In this document: piece by piece, positions 1 to 6,284 of the stretch | How positions within the stretch are numbered: position 1 is the first letter of the stretch | Layout of the letters: each line of letters opens with the position of its first letter | DNA from: a virus | Reading direction: 5' to 3' (one strand) | IMG/VR virus record: IMGVR_UViG_3300037585_001939 | Span: 1 to 21,401 of that record | DNA length: 21,401 bases | Made by a program: the position numbers and the translations under genes | The notes under the pieces: model-generated | The model's database searches: none | The model's input: only the letters and a program-made list of their open reading frames with translations | What the model was told of the DNA's origin: nothing

Positions 1-216
1 AAAATTCAGGAGCAGATAAAAGAAAAGAAAATGCTTCAAAAGGCTAAAGAGCAAAATGCAGAAGCCATGTTAAAAAGCATTGAGGTTATGGAACCTGAAG
101 CAGAAGTGGTTGTAGAAGAAGCACCTAAGCCAAAAGCTAAAAAAGCTCCTGCGAAGAAAAAAACAGTAGCAAAGAAAAAAACGGTTGCAAAGAAAAAGCC
201 TACTACTAAAAAGTAA
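1..216 (+). CDS. 3' end of a lysine-tailed protein, 5'-truncated by the window edge
   Basis: The frame is open from base 1 and ends at TAA 214-216, giving at least 71 residues. An ATG at 31 exists, but the nearest AGGAG (8-12) is too far upstream, so I read this as the C-terminus of a longer gene. The first ~35 residues are a charged, probably helical K/E/Q stretch, followed by an acidic patch (EPEAEVVVEEAP). The tail repeats Ala/Thr-Lys units (KKKTVA twice) like a histone H1 C-terminal tail. Its position just before the scaffold/capsid genes would suit the end of a portal protein or a separate small basic protein. The sequence does not decide which. The tail is likely to bind nucleic acid non-specifically (inference from charge). 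Confidence 0.65.
   Translation, partial: KIQEQIKEKKMLQKAKEQNAEAMLKSIEVMEPEAEVVVEEAPKPKAKKAPAKKKTVAKKKTVAKKKPTTKK
154..198 (+). repeat. tandem 18-bp coding repeat (AKKKTV units)
   Basis: Two 18-bp units at 154-171 and 172-189 differ at two positions and are followed by a partial third copy. They encode the repeated Lys-rich unit of the tail. Such A-rich repeats can expand or contract by slippage. Confidence 0.7.
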
Positions 217-221
217 ACAGG

Positions 222-227
222 TATAAT
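222..227 (+). promoter_or_regulatory. possible -10 element (TATAAT)
   Basis: A perfect TATAAT lies in the 34-bp gap between the lysine-tailed gene and the 53-aa gene, 23 bases before its ATG. No convincing -35 hexamer sits 16-18 bp upstream. In AT-rich DNA this can arise by chance. Confidence 0.25.
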
Positions 228-250
228 TAATCTATTAACAGGAGTAAACA

Positions 251-412
251 ATGAAAGCAAAAACTAGCCTAAAAATAAAAGGTCAAGGAAGCATTCCATT
301 GTCTCAGCCAAAAAAGGTCAAGGTTGAACCATTCAAACCGGGCAGTGGTAAAGGCAAAAGCAGAGGAAAAGGAGCTGCTTTAAGAGGCAATAATTTCAGT
401 GGAGTGTATTAA
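251..412 (+). CDS. small basic phage protein (53 aa)
   Basis: ATG 251 is preceded by a clear Shine-Dalgarno (AACAGGAG, 236-243) and the frame closes at TAA 410-412. The protein is Lys/Gly-rich. Its C-terminal half reads GKGKSRGKGAALRGNNFSGV, resembling the short G-(M/K)-G-A-A-x-R-G-x-x-F-x-G ending of small proteins found beside portal/scaffold genes in many marine podovirus-like genomes (recognised from memory). Function is unknown. The charge suggests nucleic-acid contact or a disordered virion peptide. It sits 3 bp before the next gene in the same late operon. Confidence 0.8.
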   Translation: MKAKTSLKIKGQGSIPLSQPKKVKVEPFKPGSGKGKSRGKGAALRGNNFSGVY

Positions 413-415
413 TCT

Positions 416-616
416 ATGGACAAGTATGATTTTATTCATGCTCTGAGAAAAGATTTAAAAAGTAGAGAGGAGCAAGTTCACGATATCGTCATGTCAGGTG
501 GAGTAAAAGACATGGAAAATTATCAATTTTTAATGGGAGAAATCTCAGCAATATCCTATATTCATGATAAGATAAAAGAACACTTACATGACGAAGGAGA
601 TATTGTCGATGACTAA
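416..616 (+). CDS. conserved small hypothetical protein (66 aa)
   Basis: This acidic, helix-rich 66-residue protein has no recognisable catalytic motif. It starts with ATG 416, three bases after the preceding stop, without an obvious Shine-Dalgarno, so translation is probably coupled. Its 3' end overlaps the start of the GroES-like gene by 8 bp. Position between portal-side genes and the co-chaperonin, together with small size and helical character, suits a minor head-assembly factor, but that is inference from location only. Confidence 0.75.
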   Translation: MDKYDFIHALRKDLKSREEQVHDIVMSGGVKDMENYQFLMGEISAISYIHDKIKEHLHDEGDIVDD

Positions 617-1058
617 AGAAGTTAAAGTAGAGAAAGAAGAAGATACAATAAGTTTAGATGAGGCTTTTGTAAAAGAAGATGACAGGGTTTTAGACCCATC
701 ATTGATTGACAAAAGTGTTGTCGAAAGAATGCCTCAACCAACTGGTTGGCGTATTTTGGTTTTACCTTATAGAGGTAAAGGTGTTACCGAAGGTGGCATC
801 TTACTGACAAAGGAAACCATAGAAAAGGAAACCTTAGCGACTGTAGTTGCTTATGTAGTAGCCATGGGTCCTGAATGTTACCAAGATGAAAGAAGGTTTA
901 GAGATAAAACTCCTTGGTGCGAAAAGGGTCAGTGGGTGCTTATAGGTAGATATGCAGGCTCTAGGTTTAAATTGGCGGATGATAGCGAGGTCAGAATTAT
1001 TAATGATGATGAAGTCATTGCTACCATTCTTAACCCTGATGACATCGTTTCAGCATAG
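609..1058 (+). CDS. GroES-like co-chaperonin (Cpn10 family)
   Basis: I chose ATG 609 (149 aa) over the in-frame ATG 588 because GAAGGAGA (594-601) is correctly spaced for it. After a ~42-residue charged extension, residues 45-142 follow the Cpn10 layout: GWRILVLP first strand, EGGILLT at 61-67 matching the GroES mobile loop (GGIVLT) that contacts GroEL, then AMGP, a KGQWVLIGRYAG strand pair, and EVRIINDDEVIATI at the end. GroES caps GroEL, and phage versions (T4 gp31 is the classic case) help fold the major capsid protein with host GroEL. Placement directly before the scaffold and upstream of the capsid gene supports that role. The two insertions relative to bacterial GroES (around residues 88-105 and the N-terminal extension) are unusual. 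Confidence 0.85.
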   Translation: MTKEVKVEKEEDTISLDEAFVKEDDRVLDPSLIDKSVVERMPQPTGWRILVLPYRGKGVTEGGILLTKETIEKETLATVVAYVVAMGPECYQDERRFRDKTPWCEKGQWVLIGRYAGSRFKLADDSEVRIINDDEVIATILNPDDIVSA

Positions 1059-1066
1059 GAGATCAT

Positions 1067-2005
1067 ATGATTGAAGAAACAAACGAAGAACTTCAGGTTC
1101 AACTTGACGATCAACAGGAAGCTACAGAATCTGTAGAAATTCCTGAAGAGACTCAAGAGGCATCAACCGACTCAGGCGGAGATGATGAACTTGATAAATA
1201 CACCCGTGGTGTAAGCAAAAGAATAAACAAGTTAAACGAAAGAATTCGTTTGGCTGAAGAAAGAGCTTCACAAGCGGAAAACAAATATTATTCACTAGCC
1301 AGTGAATACAACACAGTGAAAACCAAAGCATCAGCCTTGGATAAAAGCTACACCGATGAATATGAAAATCGTGTGAAGTCCCAAAGGCAACAAGCAGAAG
1401 ACTTGTACAAAAAAGCAAGAGAAACTAATGATGCCGAGCTTGAGCTTAAAAGCGTTGAATTATTGAACAAAGTGTCCCTTGAAGAAGAAAGGGTCAGATT
1501 GGCAAAAATGCAACAAGAACAACACAGCCTTCAAGCGGAACAACCTGTGCAACAACCAACACAACAAAGTGTTCCAAACAATCAAACTTCAGTGTATGAT
1601 AAACCTAAGCCTGACTCTAAAGCGTTAGCTTGGGCAGAGAAGAACACATGGTTCCAAAAAGACAGAGTAAAAACTTACACTGCCATGGGAATACATGAGG
1701 ACCTCGAAGCTGAAGGTTACGATGGCTCTAGTGAAGAGTATTACGAAGAGTTAGACAACAGATTAAAGAGGGTTTACCCTGATATGGGTGAACCTAACGA
1801 CAGCAAGGAAGCAAACTCATCTGTGCAGAGAGTAGCTTCAGCTTCCTCGGGAAGCCGTCAAAAAGCACAAGGGAAGAGAAGCGGAATTAGGATTAATTCT
1901 AACCATGCTTCTGTTAAAAGCAACTTAAAGCCTTATGGCATGAGTAACGAAGAGTGGCTCAAGCGTGTAGGCAAAGAGATGATGAAAATAGAAGGAGCAA
2001 AATAA
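1067..2005 (+). CDS. capsid scaffolding protein
   Basis: A 312-aa protein with AGGAG at 1058-1062 before ATG 1067. Residues 1-45 are strongly acidic. Residues ~48-165 are a long charged helical/coiled-coil region (RINKLNERIRLAEERASQAE onward), residues ~165-190 are Gln/Pro-rich, and the C-terminus has a basic patch (SRQKAQGKRSGIRI) and a short conserved-looking end (GMSNEEWLKRVGKEMMK). This composition, and position upstream of the major capsid gene, are typical of phage scaffolds, whose basic C-terminal helix binds the coat protein during procapsid assembly. No protease domain is visible. Its stop overlaps the next ATG by one base. Confidence 0.75.
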   Translation: MIEETNEELQVQLDDQQEATESVEIPEETQEASTDSGGDDELDKYTRGVSKRINKLNERIRLAEERASQAENKYYSLASEYNTVKTKASALDKSYTDEYENRVKSQRQQAEDLYKKARETNDAELELKSVELLNKVSLEEERVRLAKMQQEQHSLQAEQPVQQPTQQSVPNNQTSVYDKPKPDSKALAWAEKNTWFQKDRVKTYTAMGIHEDLEAEGYDGSSEEYYEELDNRLKRVYPDMGEPNDSKEANSSVQRVASASSGSRQKAQGKRSGIRINSNHASVKSNLKPYGMSNEEWLKRVGKEMMKIEGAK

Positions 2006-2481
2006 TGGATTTAGATGCGATTGATAATGTAACCCGTACATCTCGTGACGAAGAGCAACACGATAAAAATGCTAGAAGAAAGCCTTGGCAACCTGCAAGG
2101 ATGTTAGAGACTCCACCTGCACCCGATGGTTATCAATACCGTTGGATAAGGGCTGAGTATGTAGGTGTAGAGGACAGAAACAATGTTTCTGCCCGAATGA
2201 GAGAAGGATGGGAGTTTGTCCGACAAGACGAAATGCCTGATTTCCCTTTACCTACAATCGAACATGGAAGACATGCAGGTGTCATAAGCGTAGGTGGTTT
2301 GATATTGGCTAAAATACCAACAGAAACTGTCAAAGAACGGAACGAGCATTACAAGAACAGAAATGTTCAACAGAACCAAGCTCTTGATAATACAATGTTC
2401 AGTGAAGTTCAAGGCAATAACAAGTATGTGAAGTATTCTTCCGATAGAAAATCGAATGTATCATTTGGAAAAAAAAGGTAG
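2005..2481 (+). CDS. conserved head-module protein of unknown function (158 aa)
   Basis: The start is ATG 2005 in the TAATG overlap with the scaffold stop, preceded by GAAGGAGC (1991-1998); a longer in-frame ATG at 1954 lies inside the scaffold gene and is less likely. The middle contains RKPWQPARMLETPPAPDGYQ, then YRWIRAEYVG, MREGWEFVRQDEMPDFPLPT and GVISVGGLILAKIPTE, a pattern I recall from conserved hypothetical proteins between scaffold and capsid genes in marine phages. The C-terminus is polar and likely disordered. A structural or head-maturation role is inferred only from location. Confidence 0.8.
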   Translation: MDLDAIDNVTRTSRDEEQHDKNARRKPWQPARMLETPPAPDGYQYRWIRAEYVGVEDRNNVSARMREGWEFVRQDEMPDFPLPTIEHGRHAGVISVGGLILAKIPTETVKERNEHYKNRNVQQNQALDNTMFSEVQGNNKYVKYSSDRKSNVSFGKKR

Positions 2482-2490
2482 GTAACTAAC

Positions 2491-3075
2491 ATGGCGAATA
2501 AAGACGCTTCATTTGGTCTGAAACCTGTAAGAATGATGGGTGGCTCACCCTATTCAGGCGGACAAAGCCGTTATAGAATTGCTGCAAACTACGGAACTTC
2601 AATCTTTCAAGGCGACATCGTGAAACAAGTCACAGGTGGAACCGTTGAAAGAGCTGCTGCTAGCAGTAGCGTTCCTGTTGTAGGAGTTTTTAATGGCTGT
2701 ATGTACACAGACCCAACAACATCCGAGCAGATATTTAGCAACTACTATCCTGCAAGCACTAATGCTTCAGATATAATTGCATTTATCGTAGACGACCCTG
2801 AAACAGTATTTGAAGTTCAGGCAGACGACACTTTCCCAGTGGCTGATCTGTTTGGTAACTTTGATATTGTTGACACTAACTCAGGAAGCACCTATACAGG
2901 TATTTCAGGAGTTGAACTAGATGTCACAACAGGTGCGACAACAACAACTCTTCCTTTGAAGGCTATTGACATTTCTCAAGACCCTGACAACGAAGATGTA
3001 GGTAGTGCTAATACTAATGTATTATGCGTAATTCAAAATCATATCTGTGGCGTAAAATCCGCAGGTCTAGCATAA
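2491..3075 (+). CDS. probable head decoration / capsid-associated protein
   Basis: A 194-residue protein with AGGTAGG upstream of ATG 2491. It is rich in Gly, Thr, Val and Asp, has a predicted all-beta character, and starts MANKDASFGLKPVRMMGG, similar to phage proteins beginning MANxDAPFGLRPVR that sit next to the capsid gene. VVGVFNGCMYTDP and the NCVL-like beta strand near the end suggest a compact beta-sandwich. It probably decorates or stabilises the capsid. It shares the GGTAGGT ribosome-binding context with the capsid gene 13 bp downstream, consistent with high, matched expression. Confidence 0.65.
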   Translation: MANKDASFGLKPVRMMGGSPYSGGQSRYRIAANYGTSIFQGDIVKQVTGGTVERAAASSSVPVVGVFNGCMYTDPTTSEQIFSNYYPASTNASDIIAFIVDDPETVFEVQADDTFPVADLFGNFDIVDTNSGSTYTGISGVELDVTTGATTTTLPLKAIDISQDPDNEDVGSANTNVLCVIQNHICGVKSAGLA

Positions 3076-3087
3076 GGTAGGTGACAA

Positions 3088-4005
3088 ATGGCTATAAGTA
3101 GATCGCAACTTGCGAAAGAACTAGAACCGGGTCTAAATGCTTTATTTGGTCTAGAATATGACGAATACAACAACGAGTATGAAGAACTGTATTCTGTAGA
3201 AGACTCTGAAAGAGCCTTTGAAGAAGAAGTATTGGTTGTTGGATTCGGTGCTGCTCCTGTCAAGGAAGAGGGTGCAGGCGTTAACTTTGATAATGCTTCA
3301 GAAGGCTATACTGCAAGATATACACACGAAACTGTGGCTCTTGCTTTTGCATTAACTGAAGAAGCAATCGAAGATAACTTGTATGACCAATTAGGCAGAA
3401 GGTATACAAAAGCCTTAGCTCGATCCATGCAACACACTAAAGAAGTAAAAGGTGCAAATGTATTAAACAATGCGTTCGATACTGATTACACTATTGGTGA
3501 TGGTCAAACATTGATTTCTACTGCTCATCCGCTTGCGGGTGGTGGTACTGCTGCTAACAGAGCAACAACAATGGCTGACTTGAACGAAACTTCTTTAGAA
3601 GACAACATAATTGACATTTCAACTTTTGTTGATGACAGAAATCTTACTATTGCAGTAAGACCTGACAAGTTAATTGTTCCACCTCAACTCACATTTGTAG
3701 CTGATAGGCTATTAAATACTCCGGGTAGAGTAGGAACTTCTGACAATGACATCAACTCAATTAGAAATCAGTCTTCTGTACCTAACGGTTTCTCAGTAAA
3801 CCATTATCTAAACGATCCTGATGCATATTTCATTATGACATCTGTGAACGCTGATGGTGAAGGTTTAAAAATGTTCCAAAGAACTGGAATGGAAACCACA
3901 ATGGAACCTGAATTTTCAACAGGTAACATCAGATACAGAGCTAGAGAAAGATACTCATTCGGTGTCTCTAACTGGCGTGGTGTTTTCGGATCACAAGGAG
4001 CTTAA
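3088..4005 (+). CDS. major capsid protein, Mu gpT-like (HK97 fold)
   Basis: A 305-aa protein initiated at ATG 3088 behind AAGGTAGG. The region at residues ~80-147 (ETVALAFALTEEAIEDNLYD, then RSMQHTKEVKGANVLNNAF, GDGQTLISTAHPLAGG) matches the Mu gpT-type major head subunit signature of E-A-I-E-D, R-T/H-K-E and LNNAF...GDG..L.STAHP. The C-terminal part (MFQRTGMETTMEPEFSTGNI, RYRARERYSFG) fits the beta-rich A-domain/P-loop end of HK97-fold capsids. The N-terminal ~45 acidic residues may be a delta-like or E-loop-preceding segment; cleavage is not testable here. The gene is followed at once by a strong terminator, and preceded by co-chaperonin, scaffold and decoration genes. Confidence 0.88.
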   Translation: MAISRSQLAKELEPGLNALFGLEYDEYNNEYEELYSVEDSERAFEEEVLVVGFGAAPVKEEGAGVNFDNASEGYTARYTHETVALAFALTEEAIEDNLYDQLGRRYTKALARSMQHTKEVKGANVLNNAFDTDYTIGDGQTLISTAHPLAGGGTAANRATTMADLNETSLEDNIIDISTFVDDRNLTIAVRPDKLIVPPQLTFVADRLLNTPGRVGTSDNDINSIRNQSSVPNGFSVNHYLNDPDAYFIMTSVNADGEGLKMFQRTGMETTMEPEFSTGNIRYRARERYSFGVSNWRGVFGSQGA

Positions 4006-4021
4006 GTTTCTTCAGAACCGT

Positions 4022-4047
4022 AAAGGGAGCTTCGGCTCCCTTTTTTT
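4022..4047 (+). terminator. intrinsic terminator after the capsid gene
   Basis: A perfect 9-bp stem (AAAGGGAGC / GCTCCCTTT) closes a TTCG tetraloop (4031-4034) and runs into a T tract ending at 4047. It lies 17 bp after the capsid stop, so it likely reduces readthrough and adjusts the stoichiometry of genes downstream. Confidence 0.92.
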
Positions 4048-4049
4048 AT

Positions 4050-4057
4050 GTTAAAAT
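4050..4057 (+). promoter_or_regulatory. possible -10-like element before the 55-aa gene
   Basis: GTTAAAAT follows the terminator. Its spacing to ATG 4064 would put transcription initiation at or next to the start codon, i.e. a leaderless mRNA. No Shine-Dalgarno precedes that ATG. No clear -35 is seen, so this is weak. Confidence 0.25.
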
Positions 4058-4063
4058 TTTGTC

Positions 4064-4231
4064 ATGAGATATTACCTAGAACTATTAATCAAAGCCAAAG
4101 GCATGTTAGAAACTGTTGGTCATGTATTTTTACAAGACTCAATTAAAAACGATCAGAACAAAGAAATATACGGTCACATCTACGAAGCCTTCAAACACCT
4201 AGAAGAAGCCATAAAAAAACTAACTAAGTAA
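4064..4231 (+). CDS. small helical protein (55 aa), unknown function
   Basis: ATG 4064 to TAA 4229-4231 gives a 55-residue, almost entirely helical, Lys/Glu-rich protein (YYLELLIKAKGML at the start, YEAFKHLEEAIKKLTK at the end). It sits alone between the capsid terminator and a structured intergenic region. No Shine-Dalgarno is present in the 16 bases before the ATG, so either leaderless translation or low expression is expected. The amphipathic pattern argues it is a real helical-hairpin peptide rather than random sequence, but no family is recognised. Confidence 0.6.
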   Translation: MRYYLELLIKAKGMLETVGHVFLQDSIKNDQNKEIYGHIYEAFKHLEEAIKKLTK

Positions 4232-4319
4232 ATCTTGAGACCTTGGTTGATAAAGAGTATAGTTATCTAAACCGAGGTAACTCGTTGCCCCAACTGATTC
4301 GGCAGACTTACTCCAAGAT
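4232..4319 (+). ncRNA. candidate structured RNA (three-way junction)
   Basis: In the 117-bp gap before the next gene, ATCTTG (4232-4237) pairs perfectly with CAAGAT (4314-4319), extendable by AG/CT past a bulged C. Inside lies a long hairpin, CCTTGGTT-GATAA (4241-4253) with TTATC (4263-4267) and AACCGAGG (4270-4277), one G-U pair, a 2-nt bulge and a 9-nt loop. A smaller stem TGCC (4286-4289)/GGCA (4301-4304) completes a three-way junction. An alternative CGAG-GTAA-CTCG hairpin (4273-4284, GNRA loop) would compete with the long hairpin. It could be a leader, processing element or small RNA. No known family is recognised, and the pairing was done by eye. Confidence 0.4.
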
Positions 4320-4348
4320 GGTGCAACATATTTAGTTAGGAGCAAATA

Positions 4349-4858
4349 ATGGCTAAATCAACTTTTTCAGGTCCAGTCAAATCATTGGCAGGATTTATTT
4401 CAGCAGGGGTTAATAACTCTGTTTCTTTAACCGCAGATACTACATTAACAGTAGATGCACACGCAGGAAAAATCTTGTTGTGTAACGATGCAGACGGTAA
4501 ATTTACTTTGCCTTCTATCTCATCAGCAACTCCAAGTGATCCTACAGACCCAAACCAAGCTAACAACATTGGTGCTTCATTCTTTTTCTATATTGAAACA
4601 CTGGCTTCTGATCTTGACATCAAAACTGATGGCACAGATAAGTTTAAAGGTGCAGTAATTATAGCTATTGATGACAGCACAAAGAAAGCTTTCGTTCCAG
4701 CGGCGACTAATGATGTCATGACTTTAAATGGTACAACCAAAGGTGGTATTGTTGGAAGTGTTGTACAAGTAACAGCTATTGATTCAGCTACTTATCTTGT
4801 TCACAATTCATTGTTAATAGGATCAGGAACTATAGTAACACCATTTGCTGACGCTTAA
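4349..4858 (+). CDS. putative capsid-surface/structural protein (169 aa)
   Basis: A 169-aa protein behind TTAGGAGC (Shine-Dalgarno) and ATG 4349. It begins MAKSTFSGPVKSLAGFISAG and continues with alternating beta-strand motifs (SVSLTADTTLTVDAHAGKIL, then GKFTLPSI), Thr/Ser/Asp/Ala-rich, with one Cys. This resembles small all-beta structural proteins I recall directly downstream of capsid genes in marine phages. It shares the TTAGGAGC ribosome-binding context and orientation with the following gene, suggesting a co-expressed pair. Decoration or head-fibre roles are plausible; the exact role is not determinable from sequence alone. Confidence 0.7.
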   Translation: MAKSTFSGPVKSLAGFISAGVNNSVSLTADTTLTVDAHAGKILLCNDADGKFTLPSISSATPSDPTDPNQANNIGASFFFYIETLASDLDIKTDGTDKFKGAVIIAIDDSTKKAFVPAATNDVMTLNGTTKGGIVGSVVQVTAIDSATYLVHNSLLIGSGTIVTPFADA

Positions 4859-4873
4859 TTTTAGGAGCTAATT

Positions 4874-5281
4874 ATGGCAGATGCAGTAACTTCAACAACT
4901 ATAGTAGATAGTGATAGACTCGCTGTAATCCAACTCACTAATACATCAGACGGTACAGGCGAATCAGCAGTTACCAAAATCGATGTAAGTGGCTTGAATG
5001 CAAGTAGCAATGGGCAAGTTTGTACAGGTGTACGCCTTGCAAAAATTTGTTATTCGACCTTTGGCATGAGTGTAAAGCTCTTATGGGATGCAACAACCGA
5101 CACTATTTGTTGGGACTTAAATGCAAACTATGCAGATTCAGAAGATTTTACTGAATTTGGCGGTCTAGCAAATACATCGGGCAGTGGTAAAACAGGTGAT
5201 ATAAACCTGACTACCACAGGTGCAGGCAGTGGTGACTCCTATGTTATCGTGCTTACGCTGATCAAAAACTATGGTAGTTAA
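4874..5281 (+). CDS. putative structural/decoration protein (135 aa)
   Basis: A beta-rich 135-residue protein with TTAGGAGC upstream of ATG 4874. The pattern VDSDRLAVIQLTNTSDGTGE near the N-terminus, a central VKLLWDATTDTICWDLNAN and a terminal SGDSYVIVLTLIKNYG suggest a compact beta-sandwich ending in a hydrophobic strand. Similar small proteins occur among virion proteins of marine phages (memory, not searched). It closes the sub-operon that starts at 4349 and is followed by a terminator-like hairpin. Confidence 0.7.
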   Translation: MADAVTSTTIVDSDRLAVIQLTNTSDGTGESAVTKIDVSGLNASSNGQVCTGVRLAKICYSTFGMSVKLLWDATTDTICWDLNANYADSEDFTEFGGLANTSGSGKTGDINLTTTGAGSGDSYVIVLTLIKNYGS

Positions 5282-5289
5282 TATTTAAA

Positions 5290-5319
5290 GTAGCAATGTT
5301 TCGGCATTGCTACGCTTTT
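5290..5319 (+). terminator. terminator-like UUCG hairpin
   Basis: GTAGCAATG (5290-5298) pairs perfectly with CATTGCTAC (5305-5313), enclosing TTTCGG, which can form a T-G pair around a TTCG tetraloop. It is followed by GCTTTT, a short T run. It separates the capsid-surface genes from the basic-protein cassette and ends 4 bp before ATG 5324, so it could also limit translation of that gene. Confidence 0.7.
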
Positions 5320-5323
5320 GGAT

Positions 5324-5632
5324 ATGGCTGAAAAAAAGAAAAGAAAAGCTAAAAGCATACCCAAGACCACAAAAGGTAAGGGAGCTAATTATCGCCCTAC
5401 TAAAAAGGGTGCAGGCATGACGAAAAAGGGTGTTAAGGCTTACAGAAAAGCTAACCCCGGTTCTAAATTAAAAACAGCCGTAACTGGTAAGGTTAAAAAA
5501 GGAAGCAAAGCGGCAAAAAGGCGTAAGTCTTATTGTGCTAGATCACTTGGACAGCTTAAACGCAGTTCGGCAAAAACTAGGAATGATCCTAACTCAAGAA
5601 TACGCCAAGCAAGGCGAAGGTGGAAATGTTAA
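5324..5632 (+). CDS. highly basic Lys/Arg-rich phage protein (102 aa)
   Basis: I start at ATG 5324; a TTG at 5318 in frame lies in the terminator tail. The 102 residues are almost half Lys/Arg/Gly/Ser. The section GAGMTKKGVKAYRKANPGSK and the following LKTAVTGKVKKG, KRRKSYCARSLGQ, DPNSRIRQARRRWKC are a conserved arrangement seen, from memory, in small proteins of marine and giant-virus-like phages (DUF6321-type; assignment tentative). Two Cys and the ending RRWKC are notable. It is probably a virion-packaged or nucleic-acid-binding protein. No good Shine-Dalgarno is visible. Its TAA touches the next ATG. Confidence 0.8.
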   Translation: MAEKKKRKAKSIPKTTKGKGANYRPTKKGAGMTKKGVKAYRKANPGSKLKTAVTGKVKKGSKAAKRRKSYCARSLGQLKRSSAKTRNDPNSRIRQARRRWKC

Positions 5633-5986
5633 ATGGCAGTACCTGACAATGTAAAAAATCCAAGTCTTTATAGTAAAGCTAAGTCTAAAGCAAAGGCTAA
5701 GTTTGATGTTTATCCATCAGCTTATGCAAACGCTTGGATGGTCAAAGAATACAAAAGAATGGGCGGTCAATATAAAGCACAAGGTGGAATTATGGAAAAA
5801 AGTCTTAAACCAATACCCAAAGGCAACAAGGGGTTACCCAAGTTACCTAAACAAGTACGCAACGAGATGGGCTTTATGGCAAATGGTGGCACAGTTAAAA
5901 AGGGTGCAGGCGTTAAAAGTTTTATAGCTCGTGGTTGTGGTGCGGTTATGAATGATCGCAGAAAGAAAACCAAGATGCGTGGCTAA
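5633..5986 (+). CDS. basic protein with DUF5872-like N-terminus (117 aa)
   Basis: ATG 5633 follows directly after the previous stop, indicating translational coupling. Residues 10-46 (PSLYSKAKSKAKAKFDVYPS, then AYANAWMVKEYKRMGGQY) match a short domain often described as DUF5872-like, in which K-A-K-A-K-F-D-V-Y-P-S-A-Y-A-N-x-W-x-V-K-E-Y-K is conserved (name from memory). The C-terminal part is Gly/Lys-rich with MANGG and ends RGCGAVMNDRRKKTKMRG, a tail shared with small basic proteins of marine phages. Function is unproven. Association with three other basic proteins points to a common role, such as binding packaged DNA. Confidence 0.8.
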   Translation: MAVPDNVKNPSLYSKAKSKAKAKFDVYPSAYANAWMVKEYKRMGGQYKAQGGIMEKSLKPIPKGNKGLPKLPKQVRNEMGFMANGGTVKKGAGVKSFIARGCGAVMNDRRKKTKMRG

Positions 5987-6255
5987 TGACTAAGCGATCA
6001 GGCGGACTCAAGAAATGGTTCAAGGATGAGTGGGTAGACATTGGATCACCAAAAAAGGGTGGTGGCTTTAAGAAGTGCGGAAGAAAGTCTGCAAAAGGAT
6101 CAAAAAGAAAATATCCTAAATGTGTGCCTAAATCAAAAGCACGGTCAATGACCAAATCACAAATCAAATCAGCAGTCACAAGAAAAAGATCAAAAAGACA
6201 GGGAGTTGGTGGCAAACCAACCAATGTAAAAACTTTTGCCAAAAGAAAAAAGTGA
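5986..6255 (+). CDS. basic Lys-rich conserved protein (89 aa)
   Basis: It starts in a TAATG overlap with the upstream stop. The sequence carries GGLKKWFKDEWVDIGSPKK, then KKCGRKSAKGSKRKYPKCVP, SKARSMTKSQIKSAVTRKR and GGKPTNVKTFAKRKK. This order of motifs (W-F-x-x-x-W-V-D, C-G-R-K, Y-P-K-C-V-P, K-P-T-N-V-K-T-F) is a conserved small family in marine phages that I recognise but cannot name with certainty. The two conserved Cys (in CGRK and YPKC) could bind a metal or form a disulfide. The final ~35 residues form a basic, probably helical tail. Confidence 0.8.
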   Translation: MTKRSGGLKKWFKDEWVDIGSPKKGGGFKKCGRKSAKGSKRKYPKCVPKSKARSMTKSQIKSAVTRKRSKRQGVGGKPTNVKTFAKRKK

Positions 6256-6284
6256 TAGAATAAGTATTTTAATTAGGAGCAATA

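Noticed and set aside
588-608. Earlier ATG for the GroES-like gene
   Set aside because: It would place the good Shine-Dalgarno inside the gene; ATG 609 has the right spacing.
4232-4348. tRNA or tmRNA in the gap
   Set aside because: No 7-bp acceptor stem, no GTTCGA-type T-loop and no CCA-end context; the fold fits a three-way junction instead.
4336-4569. 77-aa - strand frame over the 169-aa gene
   Set aside because: Shadow of the + strand gene without a ribosome-binding site or recognisable protein.
5318-5323. TTG start for the 102-aa basic protein
   Set aside because: It falls in the T tract of the hairpin; ATG 5324 is two codons downstream and more likely.
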